The notes under the pieces are model-generated. The model was not told the DNA's origin and ran no database searches. It saw only the letters and a list, made by a program, of their open reading frames with translations. From the NCBI RefSeq assembly GCF_000835495.1, contig NW_015622544.1, positions 81,704 through 145,703 on the forward strand: 64,000 nt of DNA. The letters are read 5' to 3'. The position numbers and the translations under genes are program-made. Position 1 is the stretch's first letter, and every line of letters begins with the position of its first letter. The DNA comes from Cladophialophora immunda. Its lineage: Eukaryota > Ascomycota > Eurotiomycetes > Chaetothyriales > Herpotrichiellaceae. Of this stretch, positions 48,047 to 61,200 are shown piece by piece.

Positions 48047-51000
48047 CTACCGATTCGAGGAGAAACTGGAGACCGTACTTGCAGAAGGATACGTCGACGA
48101 TGGGAATACCTTCATGCGCATGTGTTCCAGGATCTTCAGATCTTTGGCCAGCACCGGTGAAATGGCCTCATTCTCTCGCAGAATCTGCACTGTGCGTTCG
48201 TGCAACCGCCGTAAGACATCCTCCTGCACTAACGAGCTTAAGCCTGGGTGGGGGGAGGTGAAGGTCGCGTACAGCACAAGCATGTTCCCGAATTGTCTAC
48301 AATTCCATGTCAGTCTAGATACGCCCACGAAATACAGAGACGTTTTGTACTTACGCGTGAGCTGTGCCGAAGATATTGGTTACCACGAGACGGCGAGGGA
48401 CTTTGTCGAAAGAAGTCGTGCTGCGAATTGCGGCCTCAATACATTTCCTGGAGCCTTCCAGCAATTCAGGCTGGATGTAAGGAACGTCTCTCCCATATGG
48501 ATGGGGGGTATTGAGATTCGATACTGCTGGCGACGTCACCTCCGAATGGTGCCCGTAGCCCGCGGGCGATTCTGAGGGTCGACTCCTGGCGGGCTTGGGG
48601 GTGGGAGTGGGATTGGGGTTGGTGATAGCCTGTGTCAGGGCGAATCGCAAGGTCGGCCGCCAGATGATGTATTTGGCACCGTAGTATTTCCCTCGCATCC
48701 GGGCTACGTTGATGTTGGGACTTTCGTGATCATTGTCGTCCCAATCCCAGTCATTCAGCATCTTCCTCCAATTTTCAAGGTTGTCATCCAAAGCCGACAT
48801 GATGCTGTCGCTTGGCCTCGTATGCAGATTCTTCGATTCCCGATAGAGCGTGGCGTGGACGCTGTTCATCGTCGTCCGCAATTGGATCTGGTAGGAGTAA
48901 AACCTCAGGATGTCGTCGTCCACACTGGACTCGGGGATCCTTTCTAATGTGATGCTGGTCGGAAATTCTTTGTGCTGAGGGCTCTCATAGCGACCAATCC
49001 CGCTGAGAGGCAATTCCAACTCGGCTGCAATATCGCTCTCCAATTGCAAACATGACCAAAACGCAAAATTGACCAAATTCCGACGAGCGGGCTTCATGGT
49101 GTTGGTCACATACGGGGTCGACTCGATCAGGATTTGAGCTGCAACGCAGGCCTTGTTGATGTAGAAGTAGCTCGGTAGAATGCGTGCTAGTTGTCCCATA
49201 TATAGACCCGCAAGCAGATAGGCTTGAATATGTGACACGTCGGCGCCTCCTGGCAGCTCTCCCAGGATGTCTGCAGCTATGGCAAAATAAGCAAGACCCG
49301 GGATCACGTCCATGTTCTTGCCCTGCGGATTCGCCGGACTCGAAACCGTGCCATTCAAATTAGGGTGATGGTTATATGGAGAGGTGGGCGCTGACATGGG
49401 CATCGGAAGGTCCGAGTAGAGTGCGCTATGTGGCGTCGAAGTCCGCATCGTAGCGGTTGATGCTGGTCCCGGCAAAGGATCCCGATGAGAGGTGATCTTG
49501 CCCAGCGCGAGAACAAGCAAGACAATAGCATTTGCAACTGAATGCTCAATTGGGGCCACGACGGTATTATATCCCCTGGGCTGAGGGGGTCGGCTGTTGT
49601 AATCGTCCATTGAGGTCGGTGAGTCGGTCGTCTCCCGCTTCCGCTTGTGCCCAATCGCAGTAACCTGCTGCGTAGCCCGATAGTCCCAGCTATACTTTCT
49701 TTTGAAGGACTGAATCATTATCCGAAGGACCTTTGGCTCGAGGAATGGATGATGGATATGCATATTGTCCATAAAACTCCGGAAGTATCGATCGACTGCT
49801 TCGGAATCCAACATCAACCCACCACTAGGACTCAACCCACCGGGATGTTCACGGGCGGAGTGGTTTTGATTCGCCATGGGCACATGCAGCTGTCCACTGC
49901 CCCAAACCCCGTGCGGCGAGGAAGAAGAGGTGTCATCATCCGTACGTCGCCCTTCCGACGAGTTGCTGTGGGCGGGACTCGGAGCGCCTTCATGCCCGTC
50001 ACCTTTGTCCTCTCCCTCCCCGCAGCCATAAAGTCGCAACAAACCTCTGCTGGTTTCCTCGTCTAACACGTAAGATGGCGTGATGCCTCGCGGAATCAGA
50101 GGCTTGATGGATGGCCATAGGACGAGATTTTGCGCAGCCGTTGTATGCTTAGCGGGCATAGGCGTATCTATACTCTCTGTTTCCGAATTTCGCAGGTGCT
50201 GGATGGATGCTGCTGAGGGGTTCTGGGACTGTGATCCAGACCTGACTTCGGAAGTACTGTCCTGTCGGCGGAACAGTGGAGGCGGAGGCTGAGCAGGACT
50301 GGGGTTTGCGGGACTCGGATTTGCCGGGCTCGGAACTGCAGGGCTCGGAACCGCGGGCGTTGTAACCACGACCTGGCTTTGCTGGTCTGCCATAGGTACG
50401 TCGGTGTTGGCCGTAGGTGGTTCTGATCGAGCCTTCATAAGATGATCAAGTAACAGGTTGATCTTGTCATCTTGTTGCTTTTGTTGCTTGAGGAGACGAT
50501 CCATCTTGTCGTCCCGCTCCGAACCCTTCGAGGACAACCCCTTCACGTCCTCGGCCAACGACTCCAATTGAGCCGTAATGGCGAGGACTTGTTTCTCCGA
50601 CTTTTGTGGAGGGATTTCCCGGTATGAGCATTCCAACCCGTTGTCTTTGCAATGTTGACATTCGGGTCTTCCTTCGTCGCATTTGGCCTTGCGCTGTCGG
50701 CACGAATCGCATGCTTGAGCAGCTCGGACTGGTTTTCGTCTGTGCTCGTTATGATAGGGATACCCGTACGCGTAGGGTCCCGGAGCGGGCATGGGACCTG
50801 CCGAAGGCGGGCCATAAGCAGGCGGGCCCGGAGGCTGTCCTGGCATCATTTCATGCCCTGTCACGACGTGAAGAGGCTGGTGGTGAGTTCCGTTGAGCTG
50901 GGGCTCAGACCCTGGGTAGGCATGACGCGGCCTGTAGTCGGCTGGGGGAGGATAGTACGTAGCTTCGTGGGGATTGCTACTCACGGGATGATAAGAGGGA

Positions 51001-51398
51001 GGTTGTTGCGGTGGTGGAGGTGGCTGTTGAACATCGGCTGGGGACCTCGTAGGGCCCGATACACTGCCTGGGCGGCCGTAAGCTGGGTCCGGAGGATAAC
51101 CTGGGGGTTCTCTACCAGGCGGGGGATGGGTGGGAGGATATTGCTGAGGTGGCGGAGGATACGGCGATTGATGAGCGATGTCTTGAGGCGGAGGACGGTG
51201 GTCCGCGGAGTCATTGTAAGGTGAAGGCGTCGGGTTCCACGCCGGCGCCGGTGGTGGCATACCTGCGCCTGGAGGAGGGGGATAGCTGTACGACGTAGGG
51301 GTCTCGGCTGGCGGCATACGGTGGACAGGATTTGGAGGTGGTTGGCCGTAGTGATGGGGTCTCTCGTGTTTGATATCCACGTCACCGACTTCATCCAT
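48047..51398 (-). CDS. Zn2Cys6 transcription factor with proline-rich N-terminus
   Basis: Two exons: 51398-48355 and 48296-48047 (intron 48297-48354, 58 nt, GTAAGT...TGTAG), 1,097 residues. ATG 51398 is the first ATG of the frame. Residues 1-215 are Pro/Tyr/Gln-rich. The binuclear cluster lies at about 228-256: CDSCRQRKAKCDEGRPECQHC, completed by Cys in LECSY, followed by a short coiled coil (about 275-330) for dimerisation. A PSPAN/AVPSP repeat precedes the fungal-specific regulatory domain (about 550-900), and acidic WDWDDND lies near 895. The splice joins FGTAHA to QFGNMLVLYATF in frame, adding a conserved-looking helical C-terminus. Target genes are unknown. The gene faces a gene-free upstream region of more than 10 kb. 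Confidence 0.93.
50297..50356 (-). repeat. 15-nt coding minisatellite (PSPAN/PSPAV, four units)
   Basis: Four adjacent 15-base units at 50297, 50312, 50327 and 50342 differ at a few positions and encode repeats of Ala/Val-Pro-Ser-Pro in the linker of the Zn2Cys6 protein. Copy number may vary between strains. Confidence 0.8.
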
Positions 51399-54300
51399 TT
51401 TCAACCTGGGATCCTATGCCTGGCAGCAACCAACAAGCCCGTACCTCCCACGTCTCTATACCCAAGGGAACGTGGTACGGCAAATGCGGCATGACCTTAT
51501 GCAGAGGCGAGAGCGGAACACGCGATCAACAGGACAGGCTCATGGCAAATCGTTATACGACGCATTCGCCAGGCTGCATAAAATTCCTGTCGTCGCACGT
51601 CCAGGTTCCCCTTGCGCAGTCGGTTACCTGAGGGCCAGTTGGCACAGGAAGCCTTCGGTTGGTGGGAAAAACAGGAGACCAAACAGTGTACGTCTGCGGG
51701 GCGGGTTTGCTACTTTTGCAGCTAGTCTTTCCTTTGACTATAGCGAACCCGCAGGAACACAGCGCAACTAAAGAATTAATGCTTAGGCGGACTGAATCGC
51801 AGTCCGGTCGCGGATGGGTTGGAGAAAGACGGTTGGTGTTGGAGGTTGGGCTGGGAGTGGTGGTCTCGTAATCAACAAAGCAAACACAATAACCCTCCCA
51901 GAATCCAAACAAATCCCACAGTTGTAGACTGATGTCTGGGGAATGAAAATTCGAAATCAGATACAGATGCAGAATTGCGAAAGGCAAGCCTTTTCGAGTT
52001 TGTTCGGTCCAGGGTTGGGTAGCGACGGTCGAAACGAGCTGGGTGTCGCGGGCGAGTTGGAGAGCGCTATCCGTGATTTCGAGATGTGGAGTGAATGTCG
52101 TCGCCGCGAAACCGTCTAGAGCAAACCGAGCTTCTTTTCCCTTCCCTTTGGGCAGCAAGGACAAGGAGCTCAAACTGGTTTCGACCCGTTGATGTTGATG
52201 TTGGACGGATTGTCGACCGAGCCGGGGAAAAAACCAAACAAAAGTCTTGGAGACGACGTCTCTTTGATCGGAGCTTCGGCGGAATCTTGGTGGGGAAGCA
52301 GCGAGGCGAGCGCTTTCTCAAGGGCGAGATGGATGCCCAAAAGCTACACAGAGCTTGCGGTTCCCAAGATGATCATCATTCGAGCGAGGCTGATCGGACG
52401 AATGCTGGGATGGTTCAAAACCGGGCAGGGTGGTGGTTTTGGAGAATGAAGCAAAATAGTCGAGGGATGATTTTTTTCGGAAAAAGGCGTCGATCGCAAT
52501 GGGAAGAAGGGATTGAGGCCTGAAGGAGGGACTAAAAGTAGTGTGGTGACGGGTGATGGAGGATGGGGGGGTGGGTGGTGGGCAGGAAGCGGCGGCAGGA
52601 GGGCGGTCGAAAGATAACTACTCGACTGCTCAAGGTGGCAGCAGAGGATGGCAGAGCAAAGAAGCTACTCTTGTCCGGCCGTGGTAGCGTGTGTCTCTCT
52701 GTGGTCAAAGCCCTGCCCGTCGATCGGTGCTGCGGGCTCAGGGCTGGTGGACAAGAAGTGACAAGACTGACAGGGGTGGAGTCGAGTAGGTGGTCGTCGT
52801 TTGGATGAAGGATTAGAACAAGTCGAAGCTCAGCCAGAAGGGTGCAGTTGCGGGTCGGCGAGAGGGGGGGGATTGTTCAGTGAGGCAAAAGCGATGGGCA
52901 AAGGGCGTTTGACAATCGAGAAAAGCAAAGCTTGGTCAAGGTTCAGGAGCCGCCGGGGGGTCCCAAGGGTAAAGCACCTAAAAAAAATGAGCCTAATACC
53001 CAACGAGTACGCTGCGCGGGCGGCGAGGGGAGAGTCGGAGTTAGTAGCTTGAGCAGCCTAAGGAGCCTAGCAGCCTAGCAGCCTAGCAGCTCTAGCCAGC
53101 TTAGAAGGTTAGAAGGCGAAAGGGTTAGCAAGGAAGGAGACGACACCCCCCCCTGGTCCCCTTTCCCACCCGTCCAGCCCGTCTAGTGCTGGTGCCCAAA
53201 AAAACCCAAGGAGCTACCAAAGGGGGGGGGGGTGGAGGGATGGGATGGGGGGGCCCAAAACCCAGAGCAATGGCACCGAATAATCGACGTCCGGATTGTT
53301 TGCTTGCTAGCCCAGGCCTGAGGGTCTCAGCACCACCAGAGGCGTCGGAGGTCACAGCCCGGTCGCCCACACCTGCCCGCTTGTTAACACCTCTACTACT
53401 TTCGCGCGATGGGGGACCCGATGGTACGAGGAGCTGTTTGCGAAACTCGGAAGAACAAGGTTTGGCAAACAAGGCGCCGACTCGAAATGTCAGCCCAGCC
53501 CAGACCGGCTCAGCAAATCTCAGCAAGGGTTCTGGTTAGGTTATAGGTTATAGCTTCCCAAGGGATAGCAAGTTGGAGGCAAAAAAGCGATGGAACGTTA
53601 CAAAGTCCAGGTGCCCGGTGCCTGGGAGAGCCTGAGAGTTCATGCTCAGGTCGGGTCTCAAGATCTCGGCCATGACGATGCAATAATACGCGTAACGGGC
53701 ATCCGCGAGGGAAGGAGATGGCGGACGATAAGGGGAAAGTGCCAACAGCTGCCATGCCACTACGCTGGTTGGTGGGATGGTAGGGTGGAAGTGTCAGGTC
53801 CGCCAGGAAGAAGCAAGGACGATTGGCTACCGCCGCACGACCCGTGGTATGTTGTGAGTACTTGTGATGTGGTGAAGCAAAGACATAATTCTCGGGCATC
53901 TATGTTGTCACTCTACAAGTAGGCCAATCTCTTCCCATGTACCTGCTTGGGACGAGGACACACCATAGTAAGGAACCGCCTGACTGCTCACGGCTACAAC
54001 AAATCATGAGTACCGAGTACTTTGGTACCTGCAAGTGACCTCTGAACTGCTTGGGATTCCTTCATTCCTGGCGACGGCGACACAACTCGTCACTGCGAGC
54101 CCCATCAATAATGTCAAGTGACTTCCTCTTCATGTGTCAGACCCCATGATTTTTTGGGGCTCCTCTTGGCCCACTCCAAGGGCCTGGGCCTGGGTCGTTT
54201 ACCTGGCGAGCTGGTCACCTGCAACTACAACAGTACTCGGTACGATTGACTTGTGCTTGGACCCCCCCCCCTTTTTTTTACCAGCTTGATCGCAGCAGGC
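51399..54300. promoter_or_regulatory. Upstream region of the Zn2Cys6 gene, G-rich, with quadruplex-like runs
   Basis: No gene supported. The first kilobase is probably promoter and leader of the Zn2Cys6 gene. Strong G-quadruplex patterns lie at 52565-52582 and 53222-53253 on the plus strand. A short tandem array of AGCCTAGC-type units lies at 53053-53092, a C10-T8 tract near 54261-54280, and decamers TACCGAGTAC at 54011-54020 and (reverse) 54233-54242. An ATG frame at 53590-53922 (110 codons) has no recognisable features. Confidence 0.4.
53053..53092. repeat. AGCCTAGC short tandem repeat
   Basis: About four units of an 8-base word (AGCCTAGC, with one AAGG variant) in non-coding DNA. Confidence 0.75.
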
Positions 54301-57300
54301 ATTCTTATATCATCATCAGCAAGCTGCTCTTTACCCTTCTACCGACCAAGACGTTGCAACCATGCAGGTCAATGCCATCACAACCGGTTGGGGGAAGAAC
54401 GGATAAGGTGTTGTTCTGTTGACTGTGACTGACTGATCCATGGGCCATGGGCCGGGTGAATCGGGCGATTGGACGATTGGGCGGCTGGGCAATGCATCAA
54501 ATGAAATTATCTCGCCTGACCCGCGTACCGAGGTACCAGGTACATGCCTGGTAAAGAAAGAAAAGGAAAAAAAATCAGAATAAGGGAAATGGGGGCCCGG
54601 TGGGACTCTCCGGGGGCCTCAGACGATTAAATTCACTTTGCCTGTTATGTCGAGGTGACAGTATTCGTAATAGTCGTCGACGTTCGAGTCAGGAGCCGTC
54701 GACGTTGGTCCCGATATTCCTAGGCAATGATCTGCTCGTTTTATGTACCGAGTACCTCGTACTACACATCATATGCTCCGTATACGTCTTCCGCCCCCCT
54801 CGATGTTCCCGCTCTTCAAGGGGGCCTGGTACTTGCTGCGCGTCATTCTGCTCTTTCGATGCTGGTGATACTTGTTATCGAGTCGGTCCGTGTCCACCTG
54901 ACGTGTCCCTCGCCGTCTACCCGTGTACGAGGCGCAGTTACTGAATAGCTAGAGTGCTCATCGCTTCACAACACACAATAATCAACCGTGGACTCAGAGT
55001 TGAAACCTGGCTTTCTTTCTACCTACTACTGACCCCTCCGTACCGTGTTTCGCGCTTCACTGCTCTCTCATTGCTGTCGTGTCATTCCTGTTTCCGAGGT
55101 GGAACCTGGTGATCTCATTCTTCTCCATCATACTCCCGAGCTCGAGCGTAGATATTACTACGTACATGCTGAAAGGTTCCGCGAGCCAGAATCCTTTGCG
55201 ACCATTTCTGTCAAGTCCTGCCGCTGGTGGGCCTGTCTTTCCTTTGCTATTCAGGGGGGCAAGTTCTCGTTACCTGGAATCTGGGAACAAGTTGCCCCCT
55301 CCCCCCCGTCCCAGCCTCCACTGTTCATCAGCGAGTCATCCTTTCACGTCGGAGGAGTTTGGGATCCCTCAGTCGAAGGTGGACCGTTGCAAATTGTCGG
55401 TCGGCTCTCCTCGTAGACGCCCGTTCTTGATTCTTCAGGACGTGGGCGACCGCCCAAATCTCTTTTCTCCATCCGCTCCCCCAACTTGGAGAGTGGTGAT
55501 GCTCTGGCACTTGACCGGGTCGGGAATGGAGTCCGAGAAGGTTCACAGATTACGGATGGAAATCAACCAGACCCGGAATCTGCCCGCCAGACGCGTGCGG
55601 CTTCCGAATTCTCCGAGTTGGTCGTTTCATCTTGATCCTCGCTTCTGCTTTGTGGTCAGTGGTCACCACCCAGGCATTATTATTATTCCACAGGTACAAG
55701 GTCTTCGGATGGGGCCTCCGTACGGAAAAGACAACGGCCTTTTTCCAATGTGTGTGGATGTGAATGCCCGCAACTGGAAAGGTCACAAGGAGCCATGGCT
55801 CTGACTTGTGTCATCCACCAATCATGCTCGGAGCTTCCCACGGGGCCGTCTTTGCGCATCATGCCTTCATTTCCGAGAAAAACGTCCTGGTGAAAACGGC
55901 GTCTTGAACGTGAACCCTCCATCGTCGAGGTATTCCGTACGAGTGTCCGTGTACAAGTCTCCAAGAAAGTTTGCTGTTTCGCGGCGGTCGACTGCAACCG
56001 GAATGATCATGCACGTAGCGACTGAGGCGAAATTCTAATCTGAAACGCCAATGCTGTCACCGACTACCTATTATACAATAATGCGTGCGGTTCAATGGCC
56101 GGTAGTCAAAGTTTCCAAGCTCGCGTCTTGGGTAGGTTCGTTTGGTTCAAGTGCTCATATGCACTCTCCGTACCGGGGAGCCCCTCGCACCCGAGCCGGA
56201 ATGCCCCGGATCGTGATACAACGCAATCCGAGTGATTCGGCCTTGAGCGGTCCTCCGAGAACCTCGGGGGTTGGGTTGGGCATTGGGCGATGTGTTAGAG
56301 TTAAAGGTGGTCCTGGGCACGCTTAGGTAGATGTTGTGGTGACGGTGTCATTTGAGAAACACGGAGGGGGAACAGGGGGGCTCCGTATTGAGCTGTCAAC
56401 CTATGCACGTAACCTGGGCTGTTAGCGATGGCTGGGGTTGGAAATGGGCTGTGCACATCTTCTCTGGCTGGTGCCCTAGCTGGTGCTCGAACGGGTTCCC
56501 AAAAGGTACTTGGGGTACCACGAGCGGAAGCGCTCTGATCGCGTAAACGCAAAGAGGGACTTGGTCAACCACCACCATCTGCCCGTATTCTCATTTGCTA
56601 GGGAGAATGCCCAGTGACTCTAATAGCCAGCCACCTTCGACCTCGAAATTGTTTGCTTGTGCGAGATCGGAGCGAATGAGATTCAAGGAATTGTTATCCG
56701 GAGCTGCTCCAGAAGCCCCAGAGAAGAAGTGGCCGTGATAGACATGGTGCGAGTTTGTTGGTGACCAGGTAAGTCATCGATCAACGATGGCCTCGGGAGA
56801 TTGGGCAGCAATATTCTCGTCTAGTTGACCATCTACAGCATGGATGACCTTGTCCCGAGTACTTCGTCCCTTGTTGTTTCTCACAGCAGAAGGGCGATCC
56901 CTCGACTCCGGTCCCCGAGGTTGTGGATGCGCTTCACTACTCTACCCTCCCTCCCCGATCTCCAATTTAACCTTGAGTCTGTGGATATGGCACCGAAAAG
57001 AGATGGACACAGTAGTGAGCACAAGCATACTTTGCAGCGGTGTCCAAGCGTCGTGACTAAGAATCCCGGAGAAGCATACGAGTAAGACGCCGTCGCAAAC
57101 GCGATAGCAATCACCTTCAGCAATAATAGGCCAACGCCTCTGTCCGTTGGTGCCCAATCGATCAACAACCCCCCGTCCGAGATCGATGGCGTCGACGTCG
57201 TTCTCGATTTTCCATGCGAGTCAGGCTTCGCAAGTCAGAGGACCCTGTTCAAGGACCAAGGGTGATTTCGTTTCGGGCCATGATTACGAAAGAGTGCGAC

Positions 57301-58200
57301 GGAGACGAGGTCTCAGTCATCCCAATATGGAGGGGGATTTCTATGGCGGGATGCAACGGAGTGCGAGTAGCTCCAGGGAGCCATTTCGAAGCCTATTTTG
57401 CTTTCTCTCCGTCGTCCACCCAGGAAATCAGTCGGCGGTTTGAAAGATACCACTGGTGCGTGTTAGAGGCTCACGCTCCTGAGTGGCTTTTTCCGCCATC
57501 ATCACGTAGCTGGCCGCCACCAGGCCCGGGTTCCCCGCCAACCTCGCCCACGTGGCGGAGGTCCAGCAGAGCGGCACCAGCGCCCAAAGACTGCTTCCTT
57601 GCAGGGTGGCTTGGTCCCTTTGGGCCTATCGACAGCATCAACGAGGCCGCCGAAACGGCGCGTCGTCCCTTTTCGGGCCTCTCCCGCACGCCACTTTGAC
57701 GGCAAAAATGGGTGTCTTCCGCTCCCACTCGTTGACTCGTAACCACCGGCTGGATCGTCAGACTCCTGTTTCGCTTCGACACGACGCACAAGGGGGGACT
57801 CGATTAGCGACCCGATTGTGCATGCCCTTGTTCAACCCAACCGCCTATACCTCCCCTCCGGATCCGGAGCTGCACCAAGTTGAATCGGTGGCAGTGGGCT
57901 GGATCCTGCGACGTCCACTGATCAATAGAATCGCATCGTATCTCCGCAGGCCACAAAGCTAGCTACAAGGCTGTCCGAGATAATCATCAGCTGCCGATGG
58001 AGAAGCAATGATCCGTAAGGAGTGATGATTTTCTGGCAGGCTTTATCTCTAAGAAATCCATCAGCCATGGCTGGAGGCTGGAGGATGATACTGTGCTCCA
58101 CCTCCTTTTGCCCTTGGGCGCTCAATTTCGGCTTCTAGATTATTCGAGACGTCTTCTTTTCCCACCCACACGATGGGCGCTCAACTACGAGAACGAAGTA
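54301..58200. other. Gene-free stretch, part 1
   Basis: Base composition is similar to the flanks, so it is not an AT-rich mutated repeat. A frame at 55079-55804 (241 codons from a GTG; first ATG at 55166) and an ATG frame at 57214-57699 (161 codons) are the longest, and neither has domain-like features. Decamer TACCGAGTAC at 54746-54755. No transposase, tRNA or rRNA pattern seen. Confidence 0.4.
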
Positions 58201-61200
58201 CAGAAGCCCCACCTCCCACAATGACTCGAAGCAATTTGGCTGTGGTGGGCAGGGTTACAGTGAGGTTGCACAGACCTGAAAAGAGGCCATGGATAGCCCT
58301 CGTTCCTTTCTCCAGAAACCTTCATAAGTGATCCAGAGTACGGAGTATACGAGGTATTATTGAGTCTGATCCCCTATCCGAAGTGGTCCAGGCACCTCGG
58401 CACCCCTGCATTTGTCTAGGTGACCATTTAACTGGGCAGGAATGGTTGTGGCAAACATGTCGATAGCTGTTCTCTTTGCATGACGGATTAGACTTTACAA
58501 CAAAGCCATGGGGATTGATTGGGGGTGTTGTTTGCAGTCAAAGAAGAAGCAATACTCACACAGGTCGGCAGCAGACGTAGGTTCCAGTTGCGGACCACTG
58601 GAGATGGAACGGAAGGTCATCATCGAACCTTAGCTTTCATGATTTCAAGAGACAGTGTCCTCGTAGCTTTCTAGGCCCAATGGGCGGTCAGTGAGGAAGG
58701 TTTTCAGTTGGATCAATCGGACCAGAGCATTGATACTTTGGACACCGATTGCCTGGCTTCTGGTGGCGACATATCAATGCCGAATTCCCAGACTGCAGGT
58801 GCTGCTGCAGGCCGCCACAGATCGTCAAGCATCCTGGACCTGCTGAAGAGGACTTAGGCGAGGATGTGCATCTCATTGGAGGGCAACTAGAAGCGACTCG
58901 GGATGGAAACAACCTTTTTTCATCGAGAGGTGGTAAGTCACAGGGGAGTCTGAGTCTGGGTTTCCGGGGCGCCGCGGCATTGGACCCAGTACCTTGGTTC
59001 TGGGATCACACTACTTGAAAGTTTAGTTGACCGACAACTTCAATCAACAGACAGACTCTGTTGCGATGCGAGGATGGCATGATGCAGGAATCCTCAGAGC
59101 AGACAACTCGACTCGACAAGGACTTGGAGGTCACAGGGGCCGTTCACTAGTGTCCTCCGCCGGGTGCACTGTGCAAGTCACCCATAATACGAGTTCTAGT
59201 GCACCCACTTCAATCGTTTTGTTTCACTCAGACGCCCCCCCCCTAGACGCATCAGATGCTACAGATTATCATCGCAGCCGATGGACCACCTGCCTCCTCA
59301 GCCGTCGACCAGGCCGCGAATCCGCGCCTCACGATCCATTCCCTCCCATCCTCCCATCTTTATCCGTGGCCCATCCCATCAACAGCCACCAACCTTGGCG
59401 ATGGGTCCGTGCATATCAAATGCCCACCGCGAAACAAAGAGTGCATGGCAAGCGCAATTTCCCATATCCCGAGAATTTGGATTGCACATAGGCTTTAGGC
59501 TGGTTTCCCCCCCGCGTCATTGAGCATTCGTTGGTGCTTGTAGTGACCACAGTATGGTCCTCCTTTTCCCCGCGAGACAATTGCAAAATCAAATGCCATC
59601 ACCACCATTTGTGGCAGCGTCGCCCTCAGGTGTGGTCGGGGCAGGTTCCGACGGGAGGCTGCCAATTTTCATAGATAAAGCGCCTCAGACGAGGAAACCA
59701 TTCCCCTTTAGACCAAAATCACGCAAACTGGACTCTAAGAGGGATATCTCGGAGTTTGAATTACGCGGAGGCTCGCCTGTGGTGCCTCCAGGAAATGAGA
59801 CTTTCCCCTTTGCAGCTGTTTCCAGTCGTCCTTGGAAAGCCCGAACCGGTGGTTCTCACTCAGCAAAAACGAGTATCAACTACTGCGACAGGTGGATGTC
59901 GAGTACAACGTTCTGAGACGGAGCGCATAGGAAGTACGAGGAATCGGGATCCATTTATTATTCAATTAGCGGGTGGGAAAGCATCCCTCTCCTCTTACTA
60001 CTGGAGCCCTTCAATCAGTCAGGGCCTCCGCCTGAGCTAGCCTTCCCACTGCCACGTGGGCCGCAGCGTCGGATCACCCCTCCAAAGCAGCTGGTGTGCT
60101 CCAAGACCAAGAGACGGTGTGATCAAGACATGGACAAATCGGCTTTGAAGAATGGCAAAGTGGCAAGACACGGTTCTGGTAGCGCCAGACAATGCGCAAA
60201 AGCAGGGAGCCTGTTGCTCCCAAACAAGAAGGAGGTCAGCAAAAGATATCAACAAATCCTGACCAGGTGAGTTGTTTTCGGATTCAGCAGGTGGACGGAG
60301 AAGAAGTTTGTTCCAGCCCAGGAACAGAGGGAGGAAAAGGGCATGGTGGACCGCAAGCGAATCCTCGACTTGCGCGTTGCTCTGATGGCGAGGAAGATCA
60401 AACAACGGATCTGAAACCCAGCAAGCCAAGGGGCAGGCCACACGTTCCAATTGGGTGCCCGGCTTATAGGCACTCACAGGCTCACAGCACATGTCCAGGC
60501 GGACGACGCCGCCAGGAAAAAGTTCTACGGGCACGCCTAACACGCACTTGCACCTAATGTAACTAGGGCCCTAGTTAAGTCCGGTCCAAAATCGGACATG
60601 ACAGCATCGGTCAAAGACGGAGATCAAGGGAAGTCCGGCTTCCGAGAGGGGGACCAAAATCCATTGACCTCTTGACACCTACCTACATACCACATACTAT
60701 TTGACTTCTGATCCTCAAGGATTTGGAGACCGCTAGAACTTGATCGCCTGCAGCGTTGCCTTTCATGAATGCTTGACAAGGCCAGAACATCAAATAAGGG
60801 CAGCAAAAGGGATGCCCAAGGCATGTGCCCATCATCTCTGCGACTACCTGCCCCTTCGGCAAAAGGGCCCAAGCCCCTCCACCCGCCTCATTTTTCCTCG
60901 GAAGCGCGCGATTGGCTCGATCGCGAAGCCAACCTTTTCTCACCGCGTCCTCCAAATCTCCTAACACGGTCAATATGGCGAGCATCCTTGGCTCTACCCA
61001 TGATTCCGAATGAATGTCCGCAGGCGAGGACGATGAGCAATAAGTTGTCGAGGTTTGCTGTTTGCACATGATGGCCGATCTTTTCTCATCTCGCAGAACA
61101 GACCGCACAGAACTGCGGGTGCTGGTGTCTCGCCAGGCGAAACCCTTACCAGACCTTGCCCACATGCGTCCCACACCATCCCTTCGATGCACATCAAGCA

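Noticed and set aside
47740..48261. 173-codon plus-strand ATG frame
   Set aside because: Runs through a CA microsatellite and antisense to the second exon of the Zn2Cys6 gene, whose splice and sequence are convincing.
53590..53922. 110-codon ATG frame in the upstream region of the Zn2Cys6 gene
   Set aside because: Short, no homology-like features, antisense frame equally long.
60037..61192. Two minus-strand frames of 168-169 codons
   Set aside because: Both begin at GTG, overlap plus-strand frames of similar length, and show no domain-like pattern.
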